Shown: in pieces, positions 25,967-37,147 of the stretch
Position numbering within the stretch: the stretch's first letter is position 1
Layout: every line of letters begins with the position of its first letter
From: Helichrysum umbraculigerum
Lineage: Eukaryota; Streptophyta; Magnoliopsida; Asterales; Asteraceae
Assembly: GCA_949592205.1 (NCBI GenBank)
Contig: CATIUR010000005.1
Coordinates: forward strand, 25,313,679 to 25,377,678
Reading direction: 5' to 3'
Length of the DNA: 64,000 nucleotides
Position numbers and translations under genes: made by a program
The notes under the pieces: generated by a model
Told to the model about the DNA's origin: nothing
The model's database searches: none
What the model saw: only the letters and a program-made list of their open reading frames with translations

Positions 25967-28372
25967 AGATTTCGTCCTCGAAATCTAATCAACCTTGATT
26001 ATTCTAAAGTACTTAATTACTTGATAAATCTCATTCCTTAAATGAGATTCTACTAACACCACAATTTATTAATATTGCACTTTTCGTACTACTCCAACAT
26101 CGTAATTACTCTTCACTATATTTATCTAAAGTGTGTACACAACTTAAATTACCTATGCATGACATGCTTATGCATACATTTCACTACACACTCCATGTAC
26201 CTACATATATATTATTTCATCAACTCACACACGACTAGTGTGTATCTCAATTAGATTCACGAAAACATATAATTTATGTCTCATACTCAATTTAACTTGC
26301 AATACTATACAACAAGTGTGATATTTATCACTTAAAATAGTTACTCCCTTGAGCAACTCTTAATTATATGCACACAATTTAAATTCTATCTACATATACA
26401 TATCCACATGTACATGTTTCTATTTTTTACCTTAACATATGATATGTATCTAAATCATATTTTCATGCATACTATGATCACTTAAGGAAATTATTCCCAA
26501 TTAATCACTTTAAACAAGTAATCACTTGACGTAAATGAATAACATCATTATGCACATAGCATACTCTTAACACTAGAAACCAGCGATGTGCTAGAATCTT
26601 TAAAATAGATATATGATTTATACCCCTTTTAACAGCAAAACAATGATTATGAAAATCACAATACACCCAACAACAACGAAATTTAAATTTCAATTCATAA
26701 CTAGCATTTAGGCTAGTACCACATATCACTACTGTATTTGATAATCTTTTATTTAAAAGTATCTCAAACTCATATAACACTATTCACATATTAACAAGCA
26801 AAATACAAGTCAATTCTTCATGGTTAACACTATTATCACTTAATCACCAAGTCACTTAGTACCAATTCAATTTGGATAATTACCAAGTTTTTCCATCAAC
26901 GGATACATTGCCATTCAAGCGCAATTACCCCTCCATCAAAATGTGCTAACCACACACACATTTTTCAACAACATTTCATCAATCAATTTAATCTCTTTAA
27001 TCTCCACGGAAGATTATTTCATATTTTCATCATTTCTATACGCAATCTATCATTTCACTTTGATATTATGCATATAATAACAATCAAGTTTCACAAAATT
27101 CTCAATTAACGATAATATAACTATAAATTTTCATAATTTCAATCAAAAGGCTCTCTCTCTATATACATTTATATATTTCTGTTATTAATAGTAACTCATT
27201 AATACAATAACTTAATCTTTTACTACCATTTCGATTTAGTCAATCATTGACTCTCTCTCTCTCTCATATATCAACATTGCAAACCTACCATTTTTAAGGT
27301 CACATTAATTTCTCTGGTACTTGGTAGCCTCAATACTCCATGTGAAATGGCATAATATAAATACGTTGGCCAGACGTCGTCATATTATGTCAATCACACT
27401 TTATTCTCAGGCCACTTCATACCATTGATCTCTAAAGTAATTAACTTTTACTCTCACATAATTCACAATGTTGAAATTAACAATTATCACACATTTAATA
27501 GCACTCAAACTAGATTTATGACCAAGTGTTAACTTGTTACTATTTTTCCTTTATCACATGAATGTGAAACTACTCACAAACTAAGTAAACATAACAATTT
27601 TATCATCTAACACATTCCTCATTATCTTATTAACACATGTGTAAGTTTAACACAACTAAATCAATTTAACATCCTCTCTACACGATTCAATATCATTCAC
27701 TTAACACTTTAATTATCAAGTATAATACTCTATATAACATTTAGCACTAAGTACCTTGTTAATTACCAGATCATATTCCACATATTTTCATCAATATATA
27801 ATTTCTAAGTTGATTAATAAATAACCTTCCATCTTTAGTTATTAAGCAAGAGTAAGCTCCTATAATACTCTTCAACTCTTACAAATACTTATTCAATCAT
27901 ATTAAGTATTTCACATAATGTAATTAACCTGATTACATAATCAATATTTATTTACCCTAACAAACAACAATCAACAATACCCTTACTGATATATTATGCT
28001 GTTAGTTAAACTACCTATAAACAACTCCTACACAAAAAACATATAGACCTCTTAAAACAACTTTTAATATTGCATATAGTCGCAGGAATGATCTCTGGGC
28101 TCAAAGAAACAAAAGCCCAATACAATTCATAAGCTAAAAGTCCGAAATAATGTCCGAAAAACAATAAAACGCGATTTTCGGGCCCCAAACGACCCCGAAG
28201 TGCCGAAAACTGACAGGGCTCATGGCGACGCGATGAGCTTTGATCGTTGGGCCGTTTTTGAGTTGACATGTAAATTTCGTCTTAATCGGACACCGAAATT
28301 TTCTAAAAAAAAATTCTACGTCAAGTATTACGTCGAACGTCGCAAGAAAAAAAAAATTTTTTTTTATACTAA
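25967..28372 (-). mobile_element. Non-coding interior related to the array element
   Basis: AT-rich DNA without coding frames. On the minus strand 27425-27330 reads GTGTGATTGACATAATATG, then GACG, TTATATTATGCCA and TTCACATGGA. This aligns with the array interior at 1930-2000 (GTGTATAACATAATATG...TTATATTATGCTAGTTCACATGGA). No primer-binding site was found between this part and the LTR-like block, so the left boundary is open. Confidence 0.6.
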
Positions 28373-28625
28373 CGCGATCCAGGAAACAGGTCAGGATCGC
28401 GTTCCCCAGTGAAAAAAATTCTGTAACCAAATTAGGCATACAAACGCGATCCGGAGAAGTGAGCGGGATCGCGTTCCCAAGAGAAAACGCACCTGAACAC
28501 GAATTACACACACAAACGCGATCCTGGAAAATGGCTGGGATCGCGTTCCCAAGCATAAAAATAATCTGAGACAAAATAACACGTACGAACGCGATCCTGA
28601 GAACATGTTGGGATCGCGTTCCCAA
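28373..28625 (-). repeat. Palindrome cluster, ACGCGATCC...GGATCGCGTTCC type
   Basis: Four units in which ACGCGATCC and GGATCGCGTTCCC arms enclose 10-14 bp, separated by about 35-bp spacers. Each unit can form a hairpin with a 9-bp GC-rich stem. The frames at 28134-28625 and 28391-28606 are translations of these repeats, not proteins. Confidence 0.85.
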
Positions 28626-28639
28626 GCAGAAAATCTGAG

Positions 28640-29335
28640 GTTCAGAAAATCATATTTTTAACCAATTTCAAACGCGTATAACTTTTTACTCTTTTAGAGT
28701 TAGACTCTAAAATTTTGCAGGCACATCCACTATGCCAAAATGAAACTTTCCCTTTTTACACTTTTTCAATTTACTCGTTTTACGAGAAAACGGACGTACG
28801 ACTCATTTTTGACCATTTTTGACCATTTTGGTTGACACGCTATATTTCAAACGACTTGGTTTCTGACTTTCACCTTTTACCAACATGTTTCTATATACAT
28901 TAGTGACGTGTGGGCATATTCATCATATACAAACACTCATTCTACATTATTTTAACACGTTGACCCGTTTAGGGGTCAAAATGGACAATTTCCCCAATTT
29001 CATTTAAAATGACAACATTAACATTTTCAATCCACTTTTTATCTATACTTATGACTTTCAGTCACTTTAAAAATTATCTTACACGTATCACATCAAATTC
29101 TATACATTTTAACACTAAGTGGCCCATTTGGACACTTAAATGACCCGTTTGGGTTTACGACCATATAATCACCATTCCAACACCCAACCCACACTCCTCT
29201 GACTATTCCAAGTCAAACTAACCCACTTTCCTCATATAATTTCAAATTTGACTTTTCACAACTTGTCATCGCACATTTAGACTCATTAACCGTTTTGACT
29301 TTCTTACTACACTATTAGTAATACTACACTATTGG
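28640..29335 (-). mobile_element. LTR-like block of the array family
   Basis: Minus strand 28797-28665 (CGTTTTCTCGTAAAACG, then GAAAGTTTCATTTTGGCAT, GTGCCTGCAAAATTTTAG, GAGTAAAAAGTTATACGCG) matches the array LTR at 1153-1276 and the solo LTR at 44167-44288. Upstream, GTCCAAATGGGCC and GGGTCA motifs also match the array LTR (about 955-1000). It joins pol directly near 29336. Confidence 0.8.
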
Positions 29336-29867
29336 TCAATCTATCAACAATTACCCAAATCATATCATTACCCTTAACAGTTCGAGGTAATTTGGTCACA
29401 AAATCCATGGTAATATGTTCCCATTTCCACTCGGGAATCTCGAGTTGCTTCAAAGCTCCATAAGGTTTCTGATGCTCGGTCTTTACTTGAGAGCAAATAT
29501 GGCAAGATTCAACTATTCGAGCGACATCCAACTTCAAAGTAGGCCACCAATACAATGGTTTTAAATCCTGATACATTTTGGTGCTTCCGGGATGAATCGA
29601 CAATCTGGATTTATGAGCCTCCATCAATATCACATCTCGAAGTCCACCAAACAATGGGACCCAAACACGAGACTGAAATGTCTTTAATCCACGAGAATCT
29701 TCTACCAATAAATCCTTCCTTTTAAGCATGATTTCTGATTTCAAGTTATGATCCAATAGGGCCTCCATCTGAGCCAATTTCAATTTATCGATCAAGTCTG
29801 AAGAGATTTCCAAACGCATTAAATAAACCAGATTTACCCTTTCGACTAAGCGCATCCGCCACCACAT
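29307..29867 (-). pseudogene. Truncated Ty3-type integrase (pol 3' part)
   Basis: Reads on from gag-pol in another frame. The frames overlap by about 80 bases near 29785-29867, where the same DNA gives KGKSGLFNAFG in one frame and ERVNLVYLMRLE in the other, so a frameshift separates RNase H from integrase. Visible are the HHCC zinc-binding domain (HKSRLSIHPG...CHICSQVK) and the start of the catalytic core with its first Asp (ITMDFV) and VIVDRLT. It then runs into LTR-like DNA and stops after about 8 unrelated residues. The other two DDE residues and any chromodomain are missing, so this integrase cannot work. Confidence 0.85.
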
Positions 29868-32800
29868 TTGCCTTACCCGGATGGTATCGAATCTCGCAAT
29901 CGTAATCCTTAATCAATTCTAACCATCGTCTTTGCCTCATGTTAAGTTCTTTTTGAGTAAACATGTACTGAAGGCTCTTGTGGTCCGTACAAATAACGCA
30001 TTTGGTTCCATACAAGTAATGTCTCCAAATCTTTAAGGCAAAGACCACAGCTGCAAGTTCCAAGTCATGGGTAGGATAGTTAGTCTCATGAGGTTTCAAC
30101 TGACGTGAAGCATAGGCAATAACACGGTCTCGTTGCATCAAAACACAACCTAAACCCGCATGTGAAGCATCACAATATACAATAAAATCCTCGGATCCGT
30201 CAGGTAAAGTTAAAACCGGAGCCTGACACAACATTTGTTTCAAGGTCTGAAAAGCCGATTCCTGTTGATCACCCCACAGAAATTTCACATCCTTACGAGT
30301 TAATTTAGTCAAAGAACCTGCAATCTTGGAGAAATCTTTAATAAACTTTCTGTAATAGCCTGCCAAACCCAGAAAACTCTTGATCTCTGACGGAGATTTA
30401 GGCGATTGCCAATTCATGACAGCCTCAATTTTAGATGAATCCACTTTAACCCCATTTTCACAAATGATGTGCCCCAAAAACTGAACTTCACGAAGCCAAA
30501 ATTCACATTTTGAAAACTTAGCATACAATTTCTCCTTTCTCAAGGTGTCAAGAACTAAACGCAAATGCACTTCATGATCAGATTCAGATTTAGAATAAAC
30601 TAAAATATCATCAATGAAAACAATGACAAATTTATCGAGAAAAGGTCTACAAACCCTGTTCATCAAATCCATAAAAATTGCTGGAGCGTTAGTCAACCCA
30701 AAAGGCATAACAAGGAATTCATAATGACCATAGCGAGTGCGAAAAGCTGTTTTAGGGATATCCTCCCCACAAACCCGGACTTGGTGATAACCCGATCTCA
30801 AGTCTATCTTAGAGAAAAACGAAGACCCTTGCAATTGATCAAACAATTCATCTATTCGGGGCAAAGGATACTTATTCTTTACGGTCCTCTTATTCAATTC
30901 TCTATAATCAATACACATACGGAAAGTGCCATCTTTCTTTTTAACAAATAACACAGGAGCACCCCAAGGAGAAGAACTGGGTCTAACAAAACCCTTATCT
31001 AATAATTCCTGAATTTGATTCATCATTTCACGGATTTCGGAGGGAGCTAATCTATAAGGTGCCTTAGCTACCGGAGTAGAACTAGGAATTAACTCAATTT
31101 TATATTCTACTTCTCTAACCGGAGGTAAACCAGGCAATTCATCAGGGAAAACATCCGAATACTCAGAAACAACTCGGACATTACTAATGGCTTTCTTTTC
31201 TAGCTTAGCATCGACAACATAGGCTAAATAAGAATCACACCCTTTAGCTAGAGATTTTCTAGCTTTCATCATAGAGATCAAAGGTATACTACCCCTCTCC
31301 CTTTCCCCCCGAGCCACGACATATGACTCGTCTGAGATTGGAATTTTTATCAGCTTCTTATGACAATCTATATGGGCTTTATTACGACTCAACCAATCCA
31401 TGCCTAACACAACATCAAACCCATGAATAGGCATCAACAGAAAAGAAGTAGGGAAACTATAATCCTCAATCGAAATACTAGCTCCAGTCACCGATGTGGT
31501 AACCGAAACTAATTTTCCATCCGCTACCTCAACCTCAATTGGTTGTGAAATACATGTAGGTGTCAATTTGAGTCTATCACAGAATACCAAGGACATAAAG
31601 GAACAATTTGCCCCTGAATCAAATAAGGCGCATGCCGGTACTGAATTAACAAGAAAAGTACCAGTTATGACGTCCTCGGCTACCACGGCTTCATCCACGG
31701 TCATTCGAAAAGCCCGACCAGTTGGAGCTGGAGGATTCTTTCTTTTCTGGCCAGAAGATGATGATGACCCTCCGACCGTTCCCGATTTTTGCTTCCTTTC
31801 CTCTGGACATGCACTCGAACGATGTCCTTCATTTCGGCAATTCCAACACACTGACTTAGGAAAAGGACAATCCTTGATGTCATGACCGAACTGACCACAC
31901 TTAATACACCTAGCAGTCTGAGGTGTACAATGTCCCGTGTGCCTAGACTTGCAATTCTGGCACCAATTTGACCTATCCACTGAACCACCAACAACATTCG
32001 GTTTACGGTTATTATTATTACCTTGCCATTTCTTCTTCCCCTGACCTGACGTAGATTCACCTTTGGGTTTCATTGGGGACTTGTCTTTAATTTCCAAATC
32101 CTGAGCTCTAATATCGCCGTCCACAGAACGAGCCAAATCAAAAGCTTGGTTAAGATCACTTGCAAGTCTCACAGTAGTCCGATAAGTATGGGGTAACATT
32201 CCAACAAAATGGTCAATCTTTGTCCTTTCATCCGGTACCCATTGATGTACAAATCTCAACTTATCGGTAAACTGAGAGATAAGGTCCTCTATAGTCATAC
32301 TATCAGTCAATTGCATATCCAAGAATTCACGCCTAATGCGAGTCATGTCATATCCGGAGCAATACTTCTTACAAACCTCATTATAGAAATCGGACCATGT
32401 AATGGAAGCTTTTTGCTGAGGTGTTAAATGAGATGTGATAGAATCCCACCATCCCATTGCCGGACCTTTTAAAAGTTGCACTGCATAAGTTACCTTGATC
32501 TCATCCTCACATCGGCAAACCTCAAATTTTCTTTCGACATCCCTTAACCAATCCATGGTCACAGAAGGATTTGTACTCCCAAAGAAATCTGAAGGTCCAC
32601 TAGACTTAAAGGTTTTAAATGAACATAATTTTTGCTGGGATGGAGGAGGAAATACCGGAAACTGAAATCCCGAAGGTCCTGAAGAAGAAAAAGGAGCTGA
32701 TGTCTGGTAGTAAGTAGGCGGTGGCATAGAAAACTGTGATGTCACTAACGGAGGTGTAATCGTACTAACTGCAGGAATCTGCCTGGATGTTCTAGCTTGT

Positions 32801-33012
32801 TGCTCATATAATTCCTTATATTTGTTTAACTCATCCTCTAAATACAAAGTGTACTCATCGCGGCTCAATTCACTTGCAGGGAGTGTAGTACTAGGCTGAC
32901 CTTGACTTTGAGACTGAATTTCAGGAGGAGAGTCTCTTGCTCCAGAAGCATTGATCGGGGTACTGGTCGGAGCGTTACTTTCTGCCATATCCTGTACCAC
33001 AACACATCTCAT
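29785..33012 (-). CDS. Ty3-type gag-pol polyprotein (gag, protease, RT, RNase H)
   Basis: 1075 residues in one frame. Gag capsid region about 125-290 (MDWLRDVERKFE...GWWDSI). CCHC zinc knuckles at about 369-382 (CIKCGQFGHDIKDC) and 389-402 (CWNCRNEGHRSSAC), after a partial one at 351-362. Aspartic protease motif ALFDSGANCSFM at about 462. RT from about 650 to 850 with the active-site FIDD at 799-802. RNase H starts with YCDASHAGLG (about 946), with TDHKSL (about 1009) and ADALSRK (about 1052) near the end. The first ATG lies about 140 bp inside the primer-binding site; Met9 (MAESN) is also possible. The frame ends early because of a frameshift before integrase. Gag and RT look intact, so the protein could still be made, but the element cannot integrate itself. 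Tekay/Del-like chromovirus affinity is an inference from the primer site and single-frame layout. Confidence 0.92.
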   Translation of the reverse strand: MRCVVVQDMAESNAPTSTPINASGARDSPPEIQSQSQGQPSTTLPASELSRDEYTLYLEDELNKYKELYEQQARTSRQIPAVSTITPPLVTSQFSMPPPTYYQTSAPFSSSGPSGFQFPVFPPPSQQKLCSFKTFKSSGPSDFFGSTNPSVTMDWLRDVERKFEVCRCEDEIKVTYAVQLLKGPAMGWWDSITSHLTPQQKASITWSDFYNEVCKKYCSGYDMTRIRREFLDMQLTDSMTIEDLISQFTDKLRFVHQWVPDERTKIDHFVGMLPHTYRTTVRLASDLNQAFDLARSVDGDIRAQDLEIKDKSPMKPKGESTSGQGKKKWQGNNNNRKPNVVGGSVDRSNWCQNCKSRHTGHCTPQTARCIKCGQFGHDIKDCPFPKSVCWNCRNEGHRSSACPEERKQKSGTVGGSSSSSGQKRKNPPAPTGRAFRMTVDEAVVAEDVITGTFLVNSVPACALFDSGANCSFMSLVFCDRLKLTPTCISQPIEVEVADGKLVSVTTSVTGASISIEDYSFPTSFLLMPIHGFDVVLGMDWLSRNKAHIDCHKKLIKIPISDESYVVARGERERGSIPLISMMKARKSLAKGCDSYLAYVVDAKLEKKAISNVRVVSEYSDVFPDELPGLPPVREVEYKIELIPSSTPVAKAPYRLAPSEIREMMNQIQELLDKGFVRPSSSPWGAPVLFVKKKDGTFRMCIDYRELNKRTVKNKYPLPRIDELFDQLQGSSFFSKIDLRSGYHQVRVCGEDIPKTAFRTRYGHYEFLVMPFGLTNAPAIFMDLMNRVCRPFLDKFVIVFIDDILVYSKSESDHEVHLRLVLDTLRKEKLYAKFSKCEFWLREVQFLGHIICENGVKVDSSKIEAVMNWQSPKSPSEIKSFLGLAGYYRKFIKDFSKIAGSLTKLTRKDVKFLWGDQQESAFQTLKQMLCQAPVLTLPDGSEDFIVYCDASHAGLGCVLMQRDRVIAYASRQLKPHETNYPTHDLELAAVVFALKIWRHYLYGTKCVICTDHKSLQYMFTQKELNMRQRRWLELIKDYDCEIRYHPGKANVVADALSRKGKSGLFNAFGNLFRLDR

Positions 33013-33150
33013 AACCCGTTAATTGTTAGTACTTAGTAATACTAACCAAATCATATTCACTAGCTCAATCCCCTTTCCAAGGAATGTTTGACTAACACAA
33101 ATAGATTTGGGATTGAACAATTAACCCATGTTCAATTCACCCAAACCTTT

Positions 33151-33162
33151 GCTCTGATACCA
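33151..33162 (-). promoter_or_regulatory. Primer-binding site, initiator tRNA-Met type
   Basis: GCTCTGATACCA on the plus strand is the inverse of TGGTATCAGAGC. It lies three bases inside the LTR end. Confidence 0.92.
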
Positions 33163-33165
33163 ATT

Positions 33166-35250
33166 TATAACACCCTACTCGAAAATACAAGGATATTTTT
33201 TTTTTTTTTTTTTTTTTATAAAGGAAGCGCAAGTTTAGATACAAAACATTGGATTGCATATTTACATTTCAAAATGGCAATCCAAATACATACAGTCTTT
33301 AAGCTAGATTATCCTAGACATTACACACGATAAGTTTAGTGTTATAGAAATCCAAAACATATGTCATAACATTAACATAGTTAACAAAACAGAGTGAGCC
33401 TGTCAAACATTCCATTCCTATGGTACTTCTTGCCCACCCACATACCAAAGTAAACCTGCAAGAAGTAATGAGGGGTTAGCACGAAGCTAAGTGAATAAAT
33501 CTCAAACTATCAACTAACTTAGCTTAACAAATGAATACCGCAAAGCATAGCAACAGTTAATCATGAAGGATCGGTGGTCCTTGAAGTACCCTCATGCCGC
33601 GGTGGTTCCCCAAGTAACACTTATAACCAACTGAAGGCCAAATCAGTGACTAAACCGATAGTTTGGTACTATTACTACTTACAACATAATTTCAGTGAAC
33701 AACACATGTACAAAGCACTTATGAGGTCCAAAGTAATAGTAACCAAACCCAACACACGTTGACCCCCGACATTCATATAGTCCACAACCATCAAGGCAAA
33801 CAAGGACACCAATTATTAAGCTAAATATAACCATCATGGCAAAATATTAACTTAACAATGAAACAGTAAATTCACATTTACCCGTTGTAACCATATTGTT
33901 ACAACCAAATTAGACTGAAGTCCAAGATCCACTCACCCTTGTCGACTGTAGTCTCCACTCAAAGATCTTATTTTATTGAGTCTTCTGGTTATCTGAGAAC
34001 ACGATCAAAACCCGAGTTAGACTCTAATGTTTAGAATTTATAGTATAACATTCACATAAACAATGCATTATAATGCTCATACTATACTTTCAATACTCGT
34101 TAAATAACATAAGCACACAAGTCACAAGTTGTCAAATTCGTCAAAGTAAAACTGACAAACGCGATCCGGGTAGGGTATGGCTGGATCGCGTTCCTTAACA
34201 CCAAAATATTCTGTTGCCAAAATACACTTGCAAACGCGATCCGGGACAAGGAGCTGGATCGCGTTCCAAAGAACAAAATCCGTTTGACCCAATTTAACAC
34301 TATCTAACGCGATCCGTATGATAGGGACTGGATCACGTTCATACGTACAAATCATCCAGGGATCAAAATACACATAGCAACGCGATCCGGGTAAGGGTTT
34401 CGGGATCGCGTTCCAATGTTTTTCAACAATGGTTCAGACCTGCAACTAGTTTCAGCTCGAACCAAAAATCCAAATCACTCAATTTCAGCTGTGAAACACA
34501 AATTCGACCATAAATTAATCACAGGTAACACTTACAAACATGTAATAACAACAAACAAAGATCATCAAACCTTCCAATCCAAACATGCATCAATTTTCAA
34601 GATATTCAAAACTTTAGCTCAAATTCATTTTTTTTTTTTTTAACTAAGTAATTGCAACAATCTGAAATGCAAATATGTAATCAGTTTACCATGATCATAT
34701 AACACATTTCAAGCACGAATTTAACTCCATTCTATCATCAATTTACCAAACCTAAATCTATCCATTCAAGCAAGAACATGAGAATGGAGTAAGTTCACTT
34801 ACAATGGAGGTGATAGCTAGATGAAGGAGATGAAGAACACAATGTAAGCACAATCACAACTTCAATTCAAGTCTAAAGTCTGATTTTTGGTTAAAATTTC
34901 ATTGAGAGTATTTGAGGTGATATGAGAATTTGGGAAGAATGAAGTGTTGTCAAAATGAAATCACAGATGTCAAGTTCCTCATATGACTCAGCTTATTTTG
35001 GGTATAAATTATACCCGTCCTAAATCTATTGTCTGGAACCTAAAAACCATTTGCGAGGAATAAGTTTTTATTATACCGTCAACTAAATAAATTTAAAACA
35101 ATAATAATTTATTTATCACAATAAGCCAATTGACTAATTGATCTATTAATTTAGCTATCAAATACACCAAGTATTTAAAAATACAATTAAGTAGCAATTA
35201 AATTAAGGGAAATACCGTATTTCAACTAGGCCACATTTGAGGATGTTACA
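33166..35250 (-). mobile_element. 5' LTR of the Ty3-type element (type A, 2085 bp)
   Basis: Minus strand TGTAACATCCTCAAATGTGG to GTGTTATA. It borders the primer-binding site on one side and the TSD TAATA on the other. It contains a palindrome cluster at 34157-34415. The terminal 0.9 kb is shared with 22820-23733. Confidence 0.88.
34157..34415 (-). repeat. Palindrome cluster in 5' LTR, ACGCGATCC type
   Basis: Four units with ACGCGATCCG and GGATCGCGTTCC arms (one arm GGATCACGTTC) and 10-15-bp loops. They share core arms with the cluster at 28373-28625 but sit in a different LTR with different flanking DNA. Confidence 0.85.
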
Positions 35251-35967
35251 TAATATCTGTAACAATATTTGGGGCCTGAGTGTACCTTCCACATCAATGT
35301 ACGTCGCCTGAACTTCACCACCAGCATGATCTAATAGAAGCTGAAAATGATATATATAGCAAACATCAGCATATTCGTAGTCCATTGTAAAACACACAAT
35401 AATTCAGGATAATTATATCTGTGTCTTACTTGGTAAGTGACAAATAGAGTGTGACAAAGCTTTGTCTTTTCGAGAGGAATACGAAACTGTTTCAACTACA
35501 TGAACCGGCATCTTTCAACTTCCTGACATCCATATAACCAATCCATAAGTTGCATTACATTTGATAACCGAACCCAAAATTACAGCTGCAACATTTGATT
35601 ATTTTTGGAACATAAAAGAAAAACAAAAAGAGTAACCAATAATCTCTACCATGACAATGAATATTATGTTAAGATGTAACGTTTATACTACAAACAACAT
35701 TAGTAATTCAATTATATTAATTGCATTACAACATAAAGTATATGAAATCTAAAAATCAATTTTTCATTAAGGCATTTTATCAAACACTTGGCATGCATAC
35801 ATATGTAACATACTAAGTACCTAAAATACTAACATAAATCAACACAAACACATATAAAAATCCATTTAAAAGACACACAAACAAAACCTAGACGAAATTA
35901 AACTCACATTAACCAAACTTCAGATTATCCCAAAACCACATTCAAATGAAATAAAAGGGTTACTTAC

Positions 35968-36271
35968 AATTTTATGGTGAACCAAACTTCATTTGTCTCT
36001 TCAACAGCTACCATAATTCCACTCCAAAATCCATATCGATTAAAAAGTAAATATACATATCACAAAATAAATTAGAACCAATGTAAAAATCTTGGTTTGA
36101 ATTCATACCTGCTACTGAAAATTTTATGGTGAACCAAACTTCATTTGTCTCTTCAACAGCTACCATAATTCCACTCCAAAATCCATATCGATTAAAAAGT
36201 AAATATACATATCACAAAATAAATTAGAACCAATGTAAAAATCTTGGTTTGAATTCATACCTGCTACTGAA
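35968..36271. repeat. 152-bp tandem duplication
   Basis: Two copies (35968-36119 and 36120-36271), essentially identical, from AATTTTATGGTGAACC to CCTGCTACTGAA. The very low divergence means a recent event inside the Helitron body. No frame is involved. Confidence 0.9.
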
Positions 36272-36754
36272 AATTAATGGAGGAAAACGTACAAAAATCT
36301 TGGTTTGAATTCATCTCTTTAATTAAAGAGGGCGTCAATAAAAACCATGAGTGAGAGCATAGCCATATTGATGGATCAAAATACAATCGAATGAAGAAGA
36401 AAATTATGATGAAAATTGAAAATAAAGAAAGCGTATGAAGAAGAAAAAGTCAGATCGTGAGTTTAGCGGCTAAATTTGGGCGGTGGCATTGATAATGAAA
36501 CCCAGTAAAATTTAAGCCTGTAGGAGAAGCTTTTAAAGTTTCAAGATAAATTGTTGGGCTTTTTAAATCACATAAATATCATCCCGAGAAATATTTTTTT
36601 CTTCCATTTTTAACAGCTTTTTTTAGCTCTCAAAATGACTTTTTTATGACATCATCCTTTTAACTACATGTTGACACATCAGCATGAACTACTACATCAT
36701 GACTTGACACATCAGTTTTATGACATCAGCCAAACCCCCATTTATTAGTATAGA

Positions 36755-37147
36755 TAGATATTACATTATTAATTATTGTTTTTATTATTATATAATATAA
36801 GTTGATGACAAATACGGAGTATATGTTGAATATGGTTTGCTTCATGAAGTTGCCATCTGTACATGAACCTTGATGACACAACACAAACACCTAACGAAAA
36901 TCACCATTGATTTAATAAAACTAATACTCGGGTAGTCGGTCAAATATTTCGGCGTCACACTTCATCACATTGGTGCGATGGATACGTTTAGGGAACGGGA
37001 CTGGTGCAGCGGAAAAAAAATACGCGTGAATAGTAAATTACCGTCCCCCATTGTATATTTCGTGGCGAAAATTAAATTCGAAATGCATCCTGCTGTAACC
37101 AAATTTCTTAAGCCATCCTGTGATTTTGTACGCTATCTTTAACTTGT
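36755..37147. other. Non-coding region
   Basis: No open frame or recognised element. Confidence 0.5.

Larger units (their letters stand above)
22820..35250 (-). mobile_element. Mosaic Ty3-type LTR retrotransposon (12.4 kb), TSD TAATA
   Basis: The outer ends carry the same LTR terminus (minus strand TGTAACATCC...GTGTTATA). TAATA flanks both sides (22815-22819 and 35251-35255), so the whole block behaves as one insertion in the Helitron. Order on the minus strand: 5' LTR 35250-33166, primer-binding site, gag-pol 33012 to about 29336 (cut inside integrase), LTR-like sequence of the array family to about 28370, non-coding interior to 25949, polypurine tract, a different LTR 25948-23734, then the last 914 bp of the first LTR type. 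The two LTR regions share only that terminal part, so the element was rebuilt by recombination or nested insertion with deletion. Confidence 0.8.
21174..36754 (-). mobile_element. Minus-strand Helitron, split by a retrotransposon
   Basis: On the minus strand it starts TCTATACTAATAAATGGGGG at 36754 (or four bases further out). It ends with an imperfect hairpin (ACCCGTA...TACAGGT) and AAAACTAG at 21174. Without the Ty3-type insertion at 22820-35250 it is about 3.1 kb. No Rep/helicase is seen. A short minus-strand reading (35397 to about 35270) with LLLDHAGGEVQATYIDVEG recalls the OB-fold of RPA70-like proteins that plant Helitrons often carry, but this is weak. Pairing of the two ends is inferred from orientation. 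Confidence 0.55.

Noticed and set aside
28134..28625. 163-residue minus frame and 71-residue neighbour
   Set aside because: Repeating LGNAIP...DRVC or GTRS units are translations of the ACGCGATCC palindromes.
31496..31885. 129-residue plus frame (and 119-residue minus frame at 31701-32060)
   Set aside because: Shadows of gag-pol in other frames.
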